Source of the DNA: Emiliania huxleyi CCMP1516
Taxonomy: Eukaryota; Haptophyta; Isochrysidales; Noelaerhabdaceae
Reading direction: 5' to 3'
Length of the DNA stretch: 64,000 bases
Assembly: GCF_000372725.1 (NCBI RefSeq)
Contig: NW_005200081.1
Span: 103,014 to 167,013, forward strand
Shown: piece by piece, positions 54,051-64,000 of the stretch
How the letters are laid out: every line of letters begins with the position of its first letter
Position numbering within the stretch: the stretch's first letter is position 1
The notes under the pieces: generated by a model
The model's input: only the letters and a program-made list of their open reading frames with translations
The model's database searches: none
What the model was told of the DNA's origin: nothing
Made by a program: the position numbers and the translations under genes

Positions 54051-55399
54051 ATGGACGTGCGCAAAGGTCGTTTCGATATGGCCCCCGATTCGCGCGGCGA
54101 CGATGCGCCGGTGCCGGAGGATGGAAGCGGCCATCGTGTCGTGGAAGACCTCAAGGAGCGGCTTCGCCAGTGCCAGGCTGCCTGCAGGAAAACGCATCGC
54201 GAGAAGGCGAGGCTAGCAGCAGCACTGGAACAACAGCGCGAAGACTCGAGGGACATCATCGAGCACCTCAAGGGAGATGTTGCTCAGAAGGCGGAATCAG
54301 TGCTGACGCTCGAGGAGCGACTGCAGTCGCTGGTCCAGCGGAGTGATCGCGATAGGGAGCGCGTCGCCGACTCGCGCCGGCGAGAGCAGCAGGAGGCTCG
54401 CGACGAGGCGGAGCGCTTGCACGCTTTGATTAGCGAGCAGTCTGAAGAGCTGGAGAGGGTGCAGTCGTTCCGTGATGCGCACGTGGCGCTGCTGGCGGAG
54501 CTGGCACGGGCCCGAGAAGAGGCCGCTCGACATGAGAAGCTGGTGGTCGATCTGGAGCGGAAGCATCTCGTCGAGAAGGATGGCCTCAAGAAGGAGATGC
54601 TCTGCCAGCTCCAGGCGCGGGTTGGCGGGTGGTCGCTACACGCTAGCTAGGTAGAGCCATGGTGAGAGCAGCTCGTCATGCTACAGGAGACCAAGGCGAG
54701 CCTGTTGGAGCTCACTGAGAGCCAACTCGACGCCTCCACCAAGCGCGTGCTCGAGCGAAACGAGCAGCTTGCTGAGGAACTCGCCTGGCAGTCGCGGGAG
54801 GCTGAGAAATGGGTGCGCCGGGCCGACAAGCTGGCCTCGGAGAACAAGTCCCTCCGGCGCGAGAACAAGTCCCTCCTGACAGAGAGGGCAGAGCAGCTGC
54901 GCTCCAAGGCGCACCCAGACCGTGACCTTGAGCCCCCAAAGTGATTCGAGTTCATCCTGACCCTTCCGACCCTGAACGATCACACACAACGTTGTGCATG
55001 TAGGTGGGTGCCTACCAGCGGACGATTCGTACGCTTCAGGCCCGATTGGACGCGGCTGAGGCGTCGACTTTTCCGCGCGATGAGTCGGATGCCGAGTCTC
55101 AGCAAGCTGAGCCTCAGCAACCGCAGCCGCAGCAGCAGGAGCAGCCGCAGCAACAGCCACCGCCGCTGGGGCGGAGGCGACAGCCACAGCCGACGCCACC
55201 GCAAAGGCAGCAGCTTCGCGAGGACTTCGAGGGCGCGGCGCGGACAGATAACATTTCGCCGCGAGTCTCCCCGCGAGACTCCTTCTTGGCCTTCCCGCCG
55301 ATTAGCGGCCGCGTCGCCGGCGGCTCCTCGCCTCAGCGCAGAGAGTACTACACAGTCTGGGGAGACAGCACGCACGAAGCATGCGGGTTAAAGTCGTGA
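54051..55399 (+). CDS. Ciliary coiled-coil protein, CFAP157/BBOF1-like
   Basis: Exons 54051-54620, 54672-54908 and 55004-55399 encode 400 aa. Continuous coiled coil from about residue 25 to 270. The order RDIIEHLKGDVAQKAES, LTLEERLQSL, VVDLERKHLVEKDGLKKEML and STKRVLERNEQLAEEL resembles the CFAP157/BBOF1 family of axoneme and basal-body proteins. The C-terminus is Gln/Pro-rich (QQPQPQQQEQPQQQ). Intron 1 is only 51 nt (GT-AG); intron 2 is GC-AG (AAG|GCGCAC...TAG|GTGGGT). Coiled coils give weak homology signals, so the exact family member is uncertain. Confidence 0.6.
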
Positions 55400-56048
55400 C
55401 TCGTGTCAGTCGTGTCGTCCCGCCGACGTTTTGATCAAACGGCACAGCAGCTCGGGGTACGGGGGGCGTGGGCCGGCGTGGCGCTCTCGCGTGAGGCGTG
55501 TGTCACACACGCCGTGTGGGCGCGCGAACGCGTCGGGGGGCGTCGCGCCGACCGCCGTCGGCGTCGCCCGTCGCCGCGCAGCTGCTCCAAGAACGATGGT
55601 CCAAGTCCAATTAACGGCGCCATCGATACGACGTCCAAGCCGCAATAACGGGCGGCCCACGTGTGCGCAATGCGCAAGTGGAAGCGCGCGCCAAGGCCAA
55701 CCCCGTGCCCCTGGCCCTGCGCTCGGTTGGACTGCGCGGTGCGCGGTCCACCTGCCGTGCGCGCCGCGCAGTCCCGCACCCCCGGCACCCGCCACCCCGG
55801 GCGACCCCGCTCCCGGGGGCCTCACGTGGCCTCGGCCCTCTCCCCGCGCGCCGAGAGAAGCGCGGAAACCGTTTCTAATTCAATTTTGCATGGCGCCTCG
55901 CTCCCCACTCCCGACCTGCACCATTTCGACACACAAAACCCGGGCGAGAGAGTAGCTCCGTCTCAATCTCTTGCGCGGCACTAGCTCTTCCGCCGCGCGC
56001 GAGACGAGAAGACAGAAGTGAGACGGCACCGCCGTGTACCTACGTCTC
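55400..56048. other. Intergenic region between convergent genes
   Basis: GC-rich sequence without repeats of note. Frames in all six readings are Arg/Pro/Ala-rich shadows. Confidence 0.5.
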
Positions 56049-59000
56049 TCACACACCACCGGCGCCGGCGTCGAGCGGCGGCGCGTCGAGCGGCGGCGCG
56101 TCGAGCGACGCGGCGGGAGAGAGGAACAGCGGCAGCAGCGCGCCGGCGGCGGCAGCGGCGAGGGCGATGAGGGCCACCGTGGTGGCCGAAATGCCGCCGC
56201 TCTGCGACGAGGGCGCCCCGGACGCGGCGGAGGGCGACGCGCGAGCCTGCCGCAAGCCGGCGGCGATGGCGCGCTCCTGCTCGAGCGCCTTCCGCAGCGC
56301 CGCGGCGGTCGCCTGCGGGACGCGTCGTGGACGTGTCACGCCTCGGCGCTGGTGAGTCTGGAGAGCGTCTTGGAGGTCTTGTGGAGAGGCTCTGGGAGGC
56401 GAGGCATCGATGGCGTCTCGTGGTGTCTTCGAGGTGTCTCGAGCCTCCGACTCCTCTCGCGCCGCCGCCAGCTCGCGTGCGTGCGCCGACCGCTCCTGCT
56501 CGTACTCTGCCAACGCGCCAGCCATCTGCTGTCGCATCGCCCGCCGCGTCGCCTCTGACGCATCCAGCTGTGCGCGCAAGCCCTGTGACACGAGGGCTCC
56601 GAGAAGGCTCGGGAGAGGCTCGGGGACACGTCCGAGACCACAGCCATGCACTCGCTGAGGGGAGGCGCAGTGGGAGGAACGGGAGGCAGCAAGCAGAGGC
56701 GCCACTCTCTGCTGATCTCGGCTGATCTCGGCGAATCTTGCGCCTCCGCCTCCGCCGCACTGCCCGAAGAGGCGCCCGTCGCGGCGGAACGAGGCGCGGC
56801 GGGCGGCGCGGAGGGCGGTGTCTGCGGCTTGCCCGTTGCGACCTAAGGAAAGGGCCGGTGAGCGGCCAACAAGGTGCAGGGCCCCAGCCCAGGGCTGTCC
56901 GTCGCGTCAACCACACCCGGACACGGGCAGGAGCTGGCAACGGCAGGCAGAGTGCAAGGCGCGGGTGCGCGTGGCGGGCGGGACCTGGTCGACGAGCGGC
57001 GACGACGAGATCGCGTCGCGGGGCGAGAGGGCGTCTCGCGACCCTACGCCACGAGACACACGCCTCGAGTCAGGCGGAGCACCAGGGGCCACGAGTACAG
57101 CTGAAGACAGCTGGAGACTGCCGCAATTGTGCACAGCGGAGTACGTGTCCTCTCGAGCGCTAGTCAGGGGACGGGGGTCCCGCATCTAGATCTCGAGATC
57201 AGGGCAGATCTGGGGAGATCTGGATCTGGGGTCCCGCATCTAGGTCTCGAGATCTAGGGCAGATCTGGGGAGATCTGGATCTGGGGTCCCGCATCTAGGT
57301 CTCGAGATCTAGGGCAGATCTGGGGAGATCTGGATCTGGGGTCCCGCATCTAGGTCTCGAGATCAGGGCAGATCTGGGGAGATCTGGATCTGGGGTCCCG
57401 CATCTAGGTCTCGAGATCTAGGGCAGATCTGGGGAGATCTGGATCTGGGGTCCCGCATCTAGGTCTCGAGATCAGGGCAGATCTGGGGAGATCTGGATCT
57501 GGGGTCCCGCATCTAGGTCTCGCGAGCCGAGCGACTCTGCGAGTGGCACCGGCGAGGAGGCAGGCGCACCCCCCGCGCGGCCACCTGTCCGCAGCTCGCG
57601 CCGCTGTGAAGAGAAGCTCTTCACACCTCTTGACACCTCTCCGCACCTCACGGCCCGCCCTTGCGGAGTGGGCCGTTGCCCGAGTGTGCGCTGCGTCTCG
57701 GCTGCGTCTCGGCTGCGTCTCGCCTGCGTCTCGGCTGCATCTCGGCTGCATCTCGGCTGCATCTCGGCTACATCTCGCCGTTGCCCGAGGGAGTGCCGAG
57801 GGCGGGGTGGTATGGCGTCGCCGCAGCCTGCGCCGGGCCGTTGCCCGAGGCGAAGGGGGAGAGGGGCCTGCGCGCCATCACGTCGGCAGCGTCAGCATGG
57901 GAGCCAGGGGCCGTGCAGCTGCGTACAGCCGGGCAGAGGTGCGGGTAGGTGCGGCGAGGTGCGGGGAGGTGCGGCGAGGTGCGGGGAGGTGTGCGGGGGG
58001 GTGCGGGGAGGTGTGCGGGGAGAGAGTGTCCGCATCTAGAGAGGCCGCGGACCGCTCCTCGGGGATGGAGAGGCCGCGCACGCCTCCGGAGTCAGCGGCG
58101 ACGAGCGAGGAGCGGACCTGGCGGGGGAAGGGGGGGGGGGGGGGGTCCTCCACACACGGAGGTAGGGGTAGTGGTGGGGCAAGCGCCGGAGGCAGCCCTC
58201 CCCTCTCCACACCCAAGCACAGGCACGAGCTGGCCCGGCGTCCTTCAGAGTGTCTGGGTGGGCGGACCTTGTCGACCCAGGCAGCCTTTGCTAGGAAGTG
58301 TCTAGGAAGTGTCTAGGAAGTGTCTAGGAAGTGTCTAGGAAGTGTCTAGGAAGTGTCGGACCTTGTCGACCCAGGCAGCCTTTGCGGCGTCCGACGCCCA
58401 CAGCGCGGCGACCCGTGCGCGCAGCGCCTCGTTCCCCTGGGGGCGGGAGGCGGGAGGCGGGAGGCGGTGGCCGTAGTCGGGCGGGCGAGAGGCGGCAGGC
58501 TGCCTCGGAGGGTGTGTCGGAGGTGCCTCGGAGGTGTCTCGGAGGTGCCTCGGAGGTGCCTCGGAGGTGTCTCGGAGGTGTCTCGGAGGTGTCTCCGCAC
58601 CTGCCCGTGCGCCGCAAGCATCTCTTCGGTGAGGGCCTTGTCGAGGGGCAGAGTGAGCACCTGGCCGCAGGGAGAGGGAGAGGGTTGAGGCTGGGGTGAG
58701 GGTGAGGGTGAGGGCGGAGGGTGGAGGGGTGAGGAAGAGGGTGAGGGTGAGGGCAGGGCTAGGGCTAGGGCAGGCGATATCGACGGGTGGGAAGGGAGGG
58801 GCGGCAGGGAGGGAGAGGCGGCATGTGAGGCGGCGACAGAGGAGGGCGGTAGGTGATGCCGGGCGGCGGCGATTCAACAGACGGGGCGGCGGGGTAACGG
58901 CGAGGTGGGTAGCGGGGACGGCTGTGGCCGAAGGAGCGGGGCCGGTGGTGTGCGGATGGGGCGGCGAGGGCGGCGGTGGCGACAGGTGAGTGCGGGAGCG

Positions 59001-59375
59001 GGAGGGGCTAGGCGTGGTGAGGCGGGCAGCGATGAGGCAGTGACAACAGAGGTTGGCAGGGCGCGCGATGCGTAGTCGGACCTGGAACTTGTCACGAGAC
59101 TTTGGGTCGCCGGGCTGCGGTAGCGCCTTCTGCACGCCCACCTGGACCGAGACGGTGGCCGCGCCCTCGGCCCATACGATCCCCGCGTTTGGGCGCACGA
59201 GGTACCGCTTCGGGTTCGTCGTCTTGATCTTGAAGGCCACCGGACGGCCGCAGGCGAGGTTGCGCAGCGCGAGGTGCTGAATGGAGGCGCGCGAGAGAGA
59301 CACCTCGAAGCGGAGGTCGGCGGGCTCGATCACCACGTCGGCGGGGCTCGGCTGATCGTTTGCCTTGGAAGCCAT
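56049..59375 (-). CDS. VAMP-associated protein (VAP), MSP domain with C-terminal membrane anchor
   Basis: Exon 1 (59375-59082) encodes an MSP domain: VVIEPADLRFEVSLSRASIQ, NLACGRPVAFKIKTTNPKRY, LVRPNAGIVWAEGAATVSVQ. This includes the FKIKTTNPKRY face that binds FFAT motifs. Exons 2 (58660-58601), 3 (58436-58362) and 4 (58117-58034) follow; some middle exons are unresolved. The 3' end encodes a coiled coil (GLRAQLDASEATRRAMRQQM, then ALRKALEQERAIAAG) and a tail anchor (TTVALIALAAAAAGALLPLF). VAPs tether the ER to other membranes. Introns hold minisatellites (57175-57530, CTCGGCTGCATCT near 57700, TGTCTCGGAGG near 58510) and a 29-bp exon duplication at 58263. Confidence 0.82.
57175..57530. repeat. 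54-56 bp minisatellite, about six copies, in a VAP intron
   Basis: Unit begins GGGGTCCCGCATCTAGGTCT and contains CAGATCTGGGGAGATCTGGA. Copies start near 57175, 57229, 57284, 57338, 57393 and 57447. Confidence 0.92.
58263..58385. repeat. 29-bp exon-derived direct repeat around six 11-mers
   Basis: Perfect copies at 58263-58291 and 58357-58385. The core is six CTAGGAAGTGT units (about 66 bp). The right copy is coding (AKAAWVDK of VAP); the left copy lies in the intron and keeps AAG|GT and AAAG|GC junctions. Confidence 0.92.
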
Positions 59376-59564
59376 ATCGCGCCCCCCTCCCCCTGCAGGC
59401 GAGGCGACACAGGCGTCGAAGAGCAGCTCCACAAGCTTGAGCGGCGCCGGAGTTTTTCTTTCTTTCCTTTATCTGTGAAGACAAGAGTTGGAAGAGTGCG
59501 TGGAGAGTGTTTGAAAAGAAAGAAACGCAGGAGCGCCGCACATCCGCTCGCAGAAGACAAACTA

Positions 59565-59850
59565 TGTACGGTGTATATGCAGGTCGCCCAGCTCGCATCA
59601 CCACACACGCAACTCTAAAACGCTTGCATGCAGGTCGCCCACCCCGGCCGCTTGCAGTGTGTACATGTATATGCAGGTCGCCCAGCTCGCATCACCACAC
59701 ACGCAACTCTAAAACGCTTGCATGCAGGTCGCCCACCCCGGCTGCTTGCAGTGTGTACGTGTATATGCAGGTAGCCCAGCTCGCATCACCACACATGCAA
59801 CTCTAAGACGCTTGCATGCAGGTCGCCCACCCCGGCTGCTTGCAGCTCGC
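59565..59850. repeat. Three 94-bp direct repeats
   Basis: Units begin GCAGGTCGCCCAGCTCGCAT near 59579, 59673 and 59767. They lie between the divergent VAP and TLC genes. Confidence 0.92.
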
Positions 59851-59898
59851 CCGACACCGCACACGCACGATCAACAACGGGTCTTCCGCGCTCGCAGG

Positions 59899-60539
59899 GT
59901 GCGGACTTCACGAGCGTCGCCACGCTGACCGCTCTCTACCTCGCCGCCTTTGCCGCCGCGCAGCGCTACGCCGTACACAAGATGGGTACGAAGCTCGACG
60001 GCGGCTCGCCGCGCTGGCGCAACTTCCTCGGCCTGCTGCCGCAGGTCTGCGTGATGCCCTCGCTGTGGGTAGCGTCCGCGCTCGTTCCAGGCTCGGCCTC
60101 TGTCTTCGCGGCGGTGTTTGCCAACGTGTTTGGGAGCATGCTGCTATTTGACCTGTGCGCGATCAAGTACAACGCGATGATGCTTGCGCACCACTGGCTC
60201 TGCCTCGCCGGCCATTGCTTTGCCATGAGCGTCGCGCCCGAGGCGTTCGGCCGCTACTTTGGCGCCGTCGTGGCGCTAGAGCTCGGCTCGGCGACCAGCT
60301 GCTCCTGGTGGATGTGGGGAGGCGAGTGGCCGCGCGCGCTGGACGCGCTGTACGGCGGCGGCATGACCCTCTCCAACGGCCTCGGCGCTGCGCTGCTCCT
60401 CCGCTGGGCGCACGGCGCCACCTCGCTGCCGCTGCTCGCGCGGTGCGCGCCGGTGCCAATCGTGGCCACGCTGCTCTTCTTTCGGCAAAAGGAGATGGTC
60501 GCGCTGCTGCGGTACGGACGCGCCGTCTGCTCCACCTAG
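59899..60539 (+). CDS. TLC-domain-like membrane protein (5' part unresolved)
   Basis: Open frame from an acceptor at 59898 (CTCGCAG|GGTGCG) to TAG at 60537. It runs VATLTALYLAAFAAAQRYAV, QVCVMPSLWVASALVPGSAS, FGSMLLFDLCAIKYNAMMLA and HHWLCLAGHCFAM with further helices. The HHWLCLAGH box resembles the His-His motif of TRAM/LAG1/CLN8 lipid-sensing or ceramide-synthase-related proteins. The first exon was not found; alternatively translation starts at ATG 59982. Confidence 0.5.
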
Positions 60540-60741
60540 CGGGAGGGCGCTTGCATGTGCATGTGCATGTGCGTGGGACACGTTCTTTTTCTCCCTCCCG
60601 TTCGAACGAGCGCTGAAATCAAAAAGAATTCTTAAAATACAAGCCTCTCTCACAGCACACTGGCACGACAAGGGCGCGGACTGGCGCGGACTGGCACACA
60701 CACCGGCTCAAAAAGAAAAGAACGCGGCGAAGAATTTTGCC

Positions 60742-60832
60742 TAGGCGCCACAAAGAACCCTGCACAAAGATCGCAAGGGCGGGGACCTGACAGTAGCGGG
60801 GGTGCGTTTTTCTTTATTTATGCGTAGGCGCC
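60742..60832 (+). mobile_element. Family A retroelement tail, strongly 5'-truncated
   Basis: 60750-60824 matches the family A 3' UTR (ACAAAGAACCCTGCACAAAG) and ends TTTCTTTATTTA. Flanked by TAGGCGCC at 60742-60749 and 60825-60832. Confidence 0.8.
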
Positions 60833-60856
60833 CGGACGGTCCAGTGGTGAGGTGGT

Positions 60857-62367
60857 ATGCTCTACCGCTTCGTCGCCCTCGGCGTCGCGCTGGCGTGCGG
60901 GATCTGGACCGGACTCGCCGTGCAGGAGAATTACGACGAGATCTGTGACGAGGTCCGCAAGAGCATCGCCGACACCGACATGCCCCATGCCGACCGGGAG
61001 AAGATTGCCGAGGCGGTCGTGCAATTTCTGCCGGCCGGGCTGCCCTTCGCCGCCTTCCTGGTCACCTACATGGCGATGGCACTGCTCGGGTACCTGATCA
61101 GCTGCGTCTGCTCCTGCTGCGGCTGCTGCGGAGGCTGTTGCGGCTGCGGCCCCGGCCACGAGTACGCGATGATGCCTCCCACCGTCGCCATCGGCGGGCA
61201 GTACCGCGTGATGCTCGTTCCACCGCCCACCGCCCCGCGCGGCACGTGGTCCGACGGGCTCTGTTCGTGCCTTAGCGACGCGCCCGTCGCACTGGTCGCT
61301 TGCTGCGTGCCTCCTCTCTTGCCCGCGATGCTGTACGAGCGCGTGGCTCGAGCTGGAGCGAGGAAGAGGGCGGCGGGGAGCCTCTCCTGCAGACGCCGGG
61401 CCCTTCCCGTAGGCGCGTGACTGGGCACGCGGGCTCGTGCAAGTTGCTAACCGTCTTCGTCGGCGGACTGTGGCTTCTCGCAACCTTCGGCGCGCCCAGA
61501 CCGCCCGCCACGCTCCCCCCAACCCGCCACCCGCGCACACCACCGGCATGCAAACGCTACCGCCGCGCACACCCCACCGCCCGCGATGCAACACCAGGCG
61601 CGCCTGCCTTTTGCCAGTACGGCGGCAGCTTGCCGAGCCACGTGCCAAACGAGTGCCGTCTGGTCAACGCCGCGTCGACGGCGTCGATGGTATGCATGGT
61701 GCTGCTGGTGTGGACCGTGCGGAGCCGGGTGTGTGCGGAGCCGACCCTCCACACCCCGAGATCGCACGAGATCACCCGAGCTCCGCCCGAGGTCAGGTGC
61801 GCCAGGCCTTCCACATCCCGCCCTCCTGTGCTTGCGACGCCTGCGACGACGGCGCCTGCGCGTGCTGCCGCCCTGAGCCTCCCTGCAACCTTCGTGGAGC
61901 CTGCTCGGAACCCTCCCATAGGCGTCTGCGCGTGCTTCTGCCTGCCGCTCACCGCCGCGCAAGTCACGCGCCATCTCAACGCGACGGAGGGGACCCGCTT
62001 CTCGCTCTCCTCGCCGACCGGAGCCGCGGCGCGCCACTTCCCGCCCGCGACAGGCCGCGCGCCGCAGCCCGACCCACACGCGCCTCCGGCGGCGGAGCCT
62101 TCCTTGACCCTTCCTGGAGTCTTCTCTAGGCTACGCGCCGCAGCCCGCCTACGCTCCGCCGATGGCGGTCGCGGCCTCGTCCCGTAGATGCCAGATAGCA
62201 CGACCCGAGCGTCGCTGCTCCGAGCCCATTGCACGAGAGCGCGTCCTCCCCGCCCTCAGCTCCCTTCCTCCCTGCGCTAGGCGCCCGTCCCCGGCGCGGC
62301 GCTGCACCAGGCCGTCCCCGCGGGAAGCGAGGTGCCGATGGGGCTGCCGGTGACGCCGCCAAAGTGA
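60857..62367 (+). CDS. PLAC8-like cysteine-rich membrane protein
   Basis: Exons 60857-61342, 61618-61728, 61797-61851, 61922-62053, 62130-62164 and 62281-62367 join to 301 aa. N-terminal helix (FVALGVALACGIWTGLAV), a second helix and a Cys run (CVCSCCGCCGGCCGC). The PLAC8 order then follows: GTWSDGLCSCLSDAPVALVA with CCVP, a hydrophobic AASTASMVCMVLLVWTVRSR, VRQAFHIPPSCACDACDDG, and VCACFCLPLTAAQVTRHLN. PLAC8 proteins affect cell size and metal or Ca2+ transport in plants and animals. Introns 3, 4 and 5 have GC donors. Introns 3 (61852-61921) and 4 (62054-62129) both begin with a near-copy of the exon that follows. Confidence 0.75.
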
Positions 62368-63388
62368 GGCTGCGGAGGTGGTGGTGGAGAAGGGTGTGGC
62401 CTTGTGGGGGAAGGGGGAGGGAGCGGGGAAAGAAGAGAGGGGGGGGGGGGGTCGGAACGAGGGAGCGCCGCAGGCGCAGGCTTGTGAGTGGCGCGGAGAA
62501 GGCCTAGGAATCCTAGGAGAAGGCTCGAGGGAGAAGGCTGAAGGGAGAACCAGGAATTCCGCTTTCCGGGGGGTTGTGGCGATCTTCACACTTTTTATAG
62601 GGATGGCATTCGCCGAAATTCTCGCAGGAGTCGCTTAGGCGGCTCTCCCGTGGTGTACCTGTGTTAGTGCCAGTGCGCGCCAGTCCTGTGCGCTGTGCCC
62701 AGTGTCGTGCCAGGGAGCTGAGTTGGAGCACTTTGCTCTTTGGAGTGCAGTCGGTAACCTCTCACACATCCCACAGGGCCGGAAACCCAGCGGGCCAGAT
62801 GATCGGCATCGGGTTACGGGCTAGAGAGCCTTACCTAGCCCTGGGGGGTGCGCGTTCGCAGGGAAAGGGCCGTAAAGTAAACACGCTACACGGCTCACGG
62901 ATCTCCGAGGCGCGAGGGTTAGTTCCGTGTAGTACCGGGTTTCCCCTTAACTGCAGAACGCCCCCTCTATTATTAAAAATAACGCCCCCTCTACTCGGAG
63001 CTAACTCGGACAGGTAGGTAGGTAGAAAGGTGAAGAACAGCCAGGCTCGGACTGGACACCAACGCGGTATGGGTGGACGCTGGACAGATGATGACGACAC
63101 GCACGAGCGACACACAGTCACAGACACAAACAGGCTCACAAGACACACAGCCATCTGGCTGCCACACACCCTGAGTCGGCGTACACATAACTCAGGGCCA
63201 CATCCTCCCTGTCGCCCCCCCCAGCACTCCACGGTGCCAAGGGCACAAACAAGGGCACAACTCAAACAACAGACGACAGGACACACAACGTCGTACTTAT
63301 GTGTTTTTTTTGGGTGGCGGCGCCGGGGTGGCGGGGCCAACGGCCCTGGCTGCTGTGCCGCGCTTTCCCCGAAGTTGCAGGTTTCGCC
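62368..63388. other. Intergenic region
   Basis: Poly-G run near 62440, CCTAGGAATCCTAGGA near 62505, and AACGCCCCCTCTA twice near 62956-62992. No gene recognised. Confidence 0.5.
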
Positions 63389-64000
63389 ATGGCAGACGAC
63401 CACTCGCTCTGCTCACGCGATCTCATTGAGGCGGCGGCAGACTCCTGCGCCTTCGCGAGGCAGCACTGCGCATCCGATGCAGCCGGCCTCTTCGGCTCCT
63501 ACGTCCCTCTCTACTACTGTCAGCTGGGCGCCTCGCCGGCGGCATTCGCGCCGCTTTGCGCGCTGCTGCTGCTGCTGACGATCTGCTGCCTCGGATCCAC
63601 CGCCGACCTCTTCTTCATTCCGCAGCTCACTCTCCTCTCGGAGCTCCTCGTCCTTCCGCCTGACGTGGCAGGCATCACGCTGCTCGCCTTCGGCAACGGC
63701 GCGCCCGACGTCTTCACCGCCGTCGCCGTCGCCAACCGCGCCGACTTCCCGCTCCTCCTCTCCGACTTGCTCGGAGGATCGGTCTTCATCACCACCGTCG
63801 TGCTGGGCGCTGTCGCGTGGTATGCGAACGCTCCGCCGAGTGTCTCGAGCCGCCGGCGGACCGGGCGGACCGCGAGCCTAGATGCGGGAGACAGAGCCCT
63901 GTGCTCCAGCCAGCACTCGAGACGACACGACTTCGGGCCGGGGTCACTCTCCGCCCACCCTCACCTCCCCACACCAGGACCGCGTCGCTGCTGCCGTCTG
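63389..64000 (+). CDS. Cation/calcium exchanger (CCX/NCLX type), partial at right edge
   Basis: ATG 63389. Exon 1 runs to about 63819 and a second exon begins near 63978 (CCAG|GACCGC) and is cut by the window end. It reads GSYVPLYYCQLGASPAAFAP, ALLLLLTICCLGSTADLFFI, LSELLVLPPDVAGITLLAFG and NGAPDVFTAVAVANRADFPL. The alpha-1 ion-binding motif of the superfamily is GNGAPDVF, as in plant CCX and mitochondrial NCLX. It would exchange Ca2+ for Na+ or K+ across an internal membrane. Confidence 0.85.
   Translation, partial: MADDHSLCSRDLIEAAADSCAFARQHCASDAAGLFGSYVPLYYCQLGASPAAFAPLCALLLLLTICCLGSTADLFFIPQLTLLSELLVLPPDVAGITLLAFGNGAPDVFTAVAVANRADFPLLLSDLLGGSVFITTVVLGAVAWYANAPPSVSSRRRTGRTASLDAGDRALCSSQHSRRHDFGPGSLSAHPHLPTPGPRRCCRL

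Noticed and set aside
57472..57762. Arg/Asp repeat frames from TCTCGGCTGCATCTCGG iterations
   Set aside because: Tandem-repeat shadows within a VAP intron.

Overview
This is nuclear DNA of a GC-rich unicellular eukaryote, most likely a flagellated photosynthetic alga. Genes are split by short introns, and proteins of cilia (DRC4/GAS8, CFAP157-like, EFCAB10-like), plastid phytol metabolism (phytol kinase, phytyl-ester-synthase-like hydrolase), peroxisomes (PEX11) and secretion are all present. About half of the introns placed by hand start with GC instead of GT. A haptophyte is my best guess; a pelagophyte or other GC-rich alga is possible. There are no operons, no ribosome binding sites and no CRISPR. 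Exon borders were placed by eye from protein continuity, frame and splice dinucleotides.

Layout: 1-2.1 kb glycoside-hydrolase-like gene, open at the left edge (+). 3.5-6.3 kb FAD/[2Fe-2S] oxidoreductase (-). 6.5-8 kb WW-domain membrane protein (-). 8.7-9.2 kb EFCAB10-like (+). 9.6-10.4 kb plastid-type secreted protein (-). 10.8-13.5 kb DRC4 carrying an N-terminal ubiquitin-like domain (+). 14-16 kb minisatellites. 16.1-17.9 kb nucleotide-sugar transporter (-). 17.9-19.4 kb palindromes and retroelement debris. 19.7-20.5 kb FkbM methyltransferase (-). 20.65-22.18 kb a miniature LTR retrotransposon, ending 10 bases upstream of a TPR gene (22.2-23.0 kb, +). 25.5-28.0 kb aspartyl aminopeptidase (-). 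29-31.5 kb non-LTR retroelement fragments. 31.5-34.9 kb polysaccharide deacetylase (-), a transposon-like ORF (-) and the alpha/beta hydrolase (+). 35-36.5 kb retroelement ORFs. 36.7-40.2 kb a large secreted FG-GAP/cupredoxin/fasciclin protein (-). 40.8-42.4 kb KIN17 (+), interrupted by a 100-N gap. 42.5-43.1 kb perfect tandem duplication. 43.7-44.2 kb Cys-rich protein (-). 45.0-46.4 kb phytol kinase (+). 46.8-47.5 kb PEX11 (-). 48.7-50.9 kb PPP phosphatase (+). 51.2-52.8 kb exostosin-type glycosyltransferase (-). 53.2-55.4 kb left-handed-helix protein and CFAP157-like (+). 56.0-59.4 kb VAP (-). 59.9-62.4 kb TLC-domain and PLAC8-like genes (+). 63.4 kb to the end: cation/calcium exchanger, cut by the right edge (+).

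Two observations stand out. First, many introns across unrelated genes have their donor and acceptor inside two copies of the same exon-derived direct repeat (6-30 bp). Several are 66-76 nt long, and one has an AT-rich 50-bp core with terminal inverted repeats. This looks like continuing intron creation by insertion with target duplication. Second, the axonemal protein DRC4 is encoded as a fusion to a lysine-free ubiquitin-like domain that ends in Gly-Gly exactly where canonical GAS8 would begin.
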